A stretch of 64,000 nt of DNA, from contig JAJQJQ010000002.1 of assembly GCA_028622995.1 (NCBI GenBank), positions 1,612,001 to 1,676,000 of the forward strand, written 5' to 3'. Shown in pieces: positions 61,301 to 64,000 of this stretch (within the stretch, counting starts at the first letter, position 1; each line of letters begins with the position of its first letter). The DNA comes from Panagrolaimus kolymaensis. Its lineage: Eukaryota; Nematoda; Chromadorea; Rhabditida; Panagrolaimidae. The position numbers were made by a program, and so were the translations under genes. Below the pieces are notes generated by a model, which was not told the origin of the DNA, searched no databases, and saw only the letters and a program-made list of their open reading frames with translations.

Positions 61301-63448
61301 AAAATGATTGTTGCACGAAATATTTTATTTTTTTATTCAGCTTTTTGACAGCTTCTGCTGAATCGCTTTCCGAATTTTTTGTTTAGCTATTATATTATTC
61401 AATGTGAAAAAGAAAAGAATAACAACAAAAAAATGATTGGTCATTGCTGATGAAAATTTTTTTAGAATGTAAAACAAATTCTAGAAAATTTTGATTATTT
61501 TGGGAAATGGTGCTGGAATAAAATAACAACAAATCAGCTTTAAAAGAAACATTCCCTTTCAAGGTTTACAAAGAAAAATATGTCTCAGAGTAAAAATGTA
61601 AATGGGTGATATTGTGATTGGATAAATGCAATATGAAAATATAAAGACGATATTGAAATACCAAGAAAAATATAACAAAATAAACTTTCACATTTTATTA
61701 ACGACAAAAATAGATTGAAAAAAACTTTCTATAGTCACATTTAAAACGTATCGAAAAAATCTTTCAAGATCCAAACAATTTCCTTACGGATAAAAAAAAG
61801 CCATCGGAAACACTTGATTATCTCCTACAAACCTCTTACCTCTCATTTAAAGCAAAACACTCAATAAAAAACCGATACAAAAGCAAACTCAATTTTTTTA
61901 ACTGTCCGTTCTAAAACTAGCATATAAAAATCTACAAATCGAATCGAACGGAAATCATTGAAAAATATGTATGTAACAATCAGCCCGATATTTTTTTTCT
62001 CGCAATTTTCCACATGGTTTTTTGCACCCGCATTTCAGTCTCTCTATATATATCTCAATTGACAGCTTTTTTGTGACTCTCCTTCGCTCTTTTCTGCAAA
62101 AACTTATAAAGACCAGTTAAATTCATTAAACAACCCAACTAAAAATAAAAAAATAAATTTAAACTTTTTTCAATTAAAAAAATTTTTTGGGTGAAATTTT
62201 AACAACTTTAAAGCCTCATCGTTGTTGTTGGTAAACGAATGGAACGGAAACAAATATAAAATTTAGTTGAAAGACGATGAAAAAAGGGAGTGTTTTGTTT
62301 GAAAAATAAACAAACAAAAACGATACTTTTATTTTTTTGCTTCAAAAAAAATTAAGAATAAAAAATCATCGATGCAAAGAAAAATAGATTTTTAGCTTAA
62401 AATTTGAAGAAATAATGAGAAAGTGATTGGGAGCATATAAAAAAATAGCTAATGAATTGAAGAAAAAAAAACTCGAAAGTTAAACATGAGATAGTTTGTA
62501 AAAATATATATATATATGCGTCAATGAAATGAAACTGTGAGCAACAAAAAAAACAGAGTATCAAGGCTTTTTGGATGCAAAAAAACCCAATAAAACATTT
62601 GATTTTCTTGATCAAATTAGACCTACAATCAAATTTTCCAGGGAGTTTTAAATATAATTATTGTAAATAAAAATACAAAAAAAAATCAAAAGCATTGCTT
62701 TTAAATGTTCTCTTATGCTTCGAATGACCAACACAACAACTCGATTGCAGGGAAGTGAATAACGCATTAAAACTTTTTTTATCAAAAAATTATTCATTCT
62801 TTTCTATTTTTAACAACAAAAAAAGATGGACACTACTACTAATATTAGTACAACAAAAAATGAAAAGAAATATGTATAGTTACATCAGCTTGATAAAGGT
62901 TAAGCAAAATCCCGAATGAATGAGAATAAAAGAAAAATGCTAAAACTCCTTAGAACTTTTGATTCATCAACAAAACAATAGTCTTATTAAACAATCACAA
63001 TTGAACTTTATTAAAACGAAATGACCAAATCAAGTAAAGGGTAAACAAAAGAAAACTGAAAGCGATAACATTTAATAAAAAAATAAATATTTTTAACCTA
63101 AAATTGACTCAGTAGCAAAGTAAGTGATCTCTCTCGACTCCGCCGTCATTGAACCAAAAACACTCGAGTTCTAGTTTATTTTCTCAAATAAAAAACTTTT
63201 GTATAAAAAAATGCAAGAAAAAAATAAATCGGATAAGCTACCGATGAAATAAATAAAAAAGAAATAGGCTCGTTTACACAATCATAAAACCAAACCACCA
63301 AAGGGAAAAATGGGGGATATTAAAAGGGACAAAAATAAAAACAGGAAAAAAGAAGTTTAAAAAAAGCTTTTTTTGTTGAAACCTGTTTTTGTCAATGAAA
63401 CTTTTTTAAAAATGAAGGGAGAGTCATTGGTTGAGTGCTCAGTCGACA
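58389..63448. other. intergenic region upstream of the EVI5-like gene
   Basis: Five kilobases without a supportable gene. Arg-rich and Glu/Arg-rich ORFs at 58622-58948 and 59022-59333 follow simple triplets and a (GA) tract and are not accepted as genes. The stretch nearest 58400-59000 is richer in GC and may hold the EVI5 promoter. Confidence 0.5.
59191..59212 (+). repeat. (GA)11 dinucleotide microsatellite
   Basis: Eleven uninterrupted GA units, in the region upstream of the EVI5-like gene. GA tracts occur in promoters, but no function can be assigned. Confidence 0.9.
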
Positions 63449-63655
63449 ATGAAGGCAAAATTGGTGGCGGCGGCCATCGTTGTTGTTGCTGTTCTTAGTC
63501 ACTTAACTTTAATTAACCTCGTCTACTTACTTACTTCTTCTTTTTATTCTTCCATTTTTTTGCATAAAATATTTTTTGAAAAAAATGATCAGAAAATTTT
63601 GAAGAAGTTAAAAAAAGAAGTAAAACTTTTTAGGGATTTTTTTGACGAAAACTGA
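63449..63655 (+). CDS. possible signal-peptide exon at the right edge
   Basis: An ATG opens MKAKLVAAAIVVVAVLSHLT, a convincing hydrophobic signal sequence using GCG and GCC codons that are rare in the surrounding DNA. After about 24 residues the frame turns to low-complexity Phe/Lys-rich sequence, so coding probably stops at a splice donor near 63515-63530 (none is strong) and continues outside the window. No acceptor is evident before the ATG. Product unknown. Confidence 0.3.
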   Translation: MKAKLVAAAIVVVAVLSHLTLINLVYLLTSSFYSSIFLHKIFFEKNDQKILKKLKKEVKLFRDFFDEN

Positions 63656-64000
63656 AACGACTTTTTTTTTGACCATATTATTGGTGACTTTTTTTGTGTT
63701 TGAAATGCCGAGGTTGACAAAAAAAATAAAATAGAATAGAAAAAATGGTTGTGGGATCCTTTTTTCTCCCCTGCGACAATAATAAATCATTTTATTTTTG
63801 CCTTTTGATGAAGCTCTTTTTTGTGAGGTTTTTTATTTTGTGACGTTGTTTCTGTGAATTTTTGGTAAAAAGTAAATTTTAACGTGACCTTCCGATTTTA
63901 CTTTTTTAGTTGTACCATCTTTTAAATTTCATTTACTTTGCTTCTATATAATAATTGCTTTAATCTTAAAGTAAAGCTATGGTTAAAAATAATATTTATT

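Overview
The window reads as nuclear DNA of a nematode. By eye it is very AT-rich. Genes are split by many short introns with GTAAGT-type donors and TTTTTAG, TTTCAG or TTTAAG acceptors. Several start codons lie 3-35 bases behind an acceptor with no upstream exon, as expected for spliced-leader trans-splicing. The gene set (DNase II family, FMRFamide-type receptor, serpentine chemoreceptor, SMC2, COX5A, RPABC5, EVI5) also fits a nematode. The species could not be fixed. I found no rRNA, tRNA, CRISPR array or virus.

Region 1 (1-17.6 kb) is compact, with almost everything on the minus strand. It holds a PP1-type phosphatase cut off by the window start, a small protein kinase with HGD in place of HRD, a macro-domain/FLYWCH-like fusion protein, cytochrome c oxidase subunit 5A, an intron-bearing divergent histone H4, a complete ten-exon SMC2 condensin subunit, and RNA polymerase subunit RPABC5 (plus strand, divergent from SMC2). 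A 113-residue protein of unknown role and a tandem pair of DNase II genes complete it.

Region 2 (18-32 kb) appears to be one long, mostly intronic transcription unit on the minus strand. It has a TATA box at 31980, a four-base coding first exon, and downstream exons at 31.2 kb and 19.3-19.8 kb that encode a basic protein of about 95 residues. Two alternative exons have the same phases. Nested inside its 11.5 kb intron are a coiled-coil protein gene, a plus-strand chemoreceptor with one in-frame TAG, and an intact FMRFamide-type receptor.

Region 3 (32-45 kb) is a very AT-rich stretch with no convincing complete gene. It has a few orphan exon-like segments with good splice sites, including two phase-matched plus-strand exons at 43.7-43.9 kb.

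Region 4 (45.3-58.4 kb) is one ten-exon EVI5-like TBC/RabGAP gene with large introns. A phase-compatible alternative first exon, or small nested gene, lies at 57.5-57.75 kb. The rest (58.4-64 kb) is intergenic, with a possible signal-peptide exon near the right edge.

Three palindromic MITE-like elements, each flanked by TTAA and ending AGGGA...TCCCT, all sit inside introns (SMC2, the 95-residue gene, EVI5). Two are exactly 191 bp and share their outer ends but not their inner arms.
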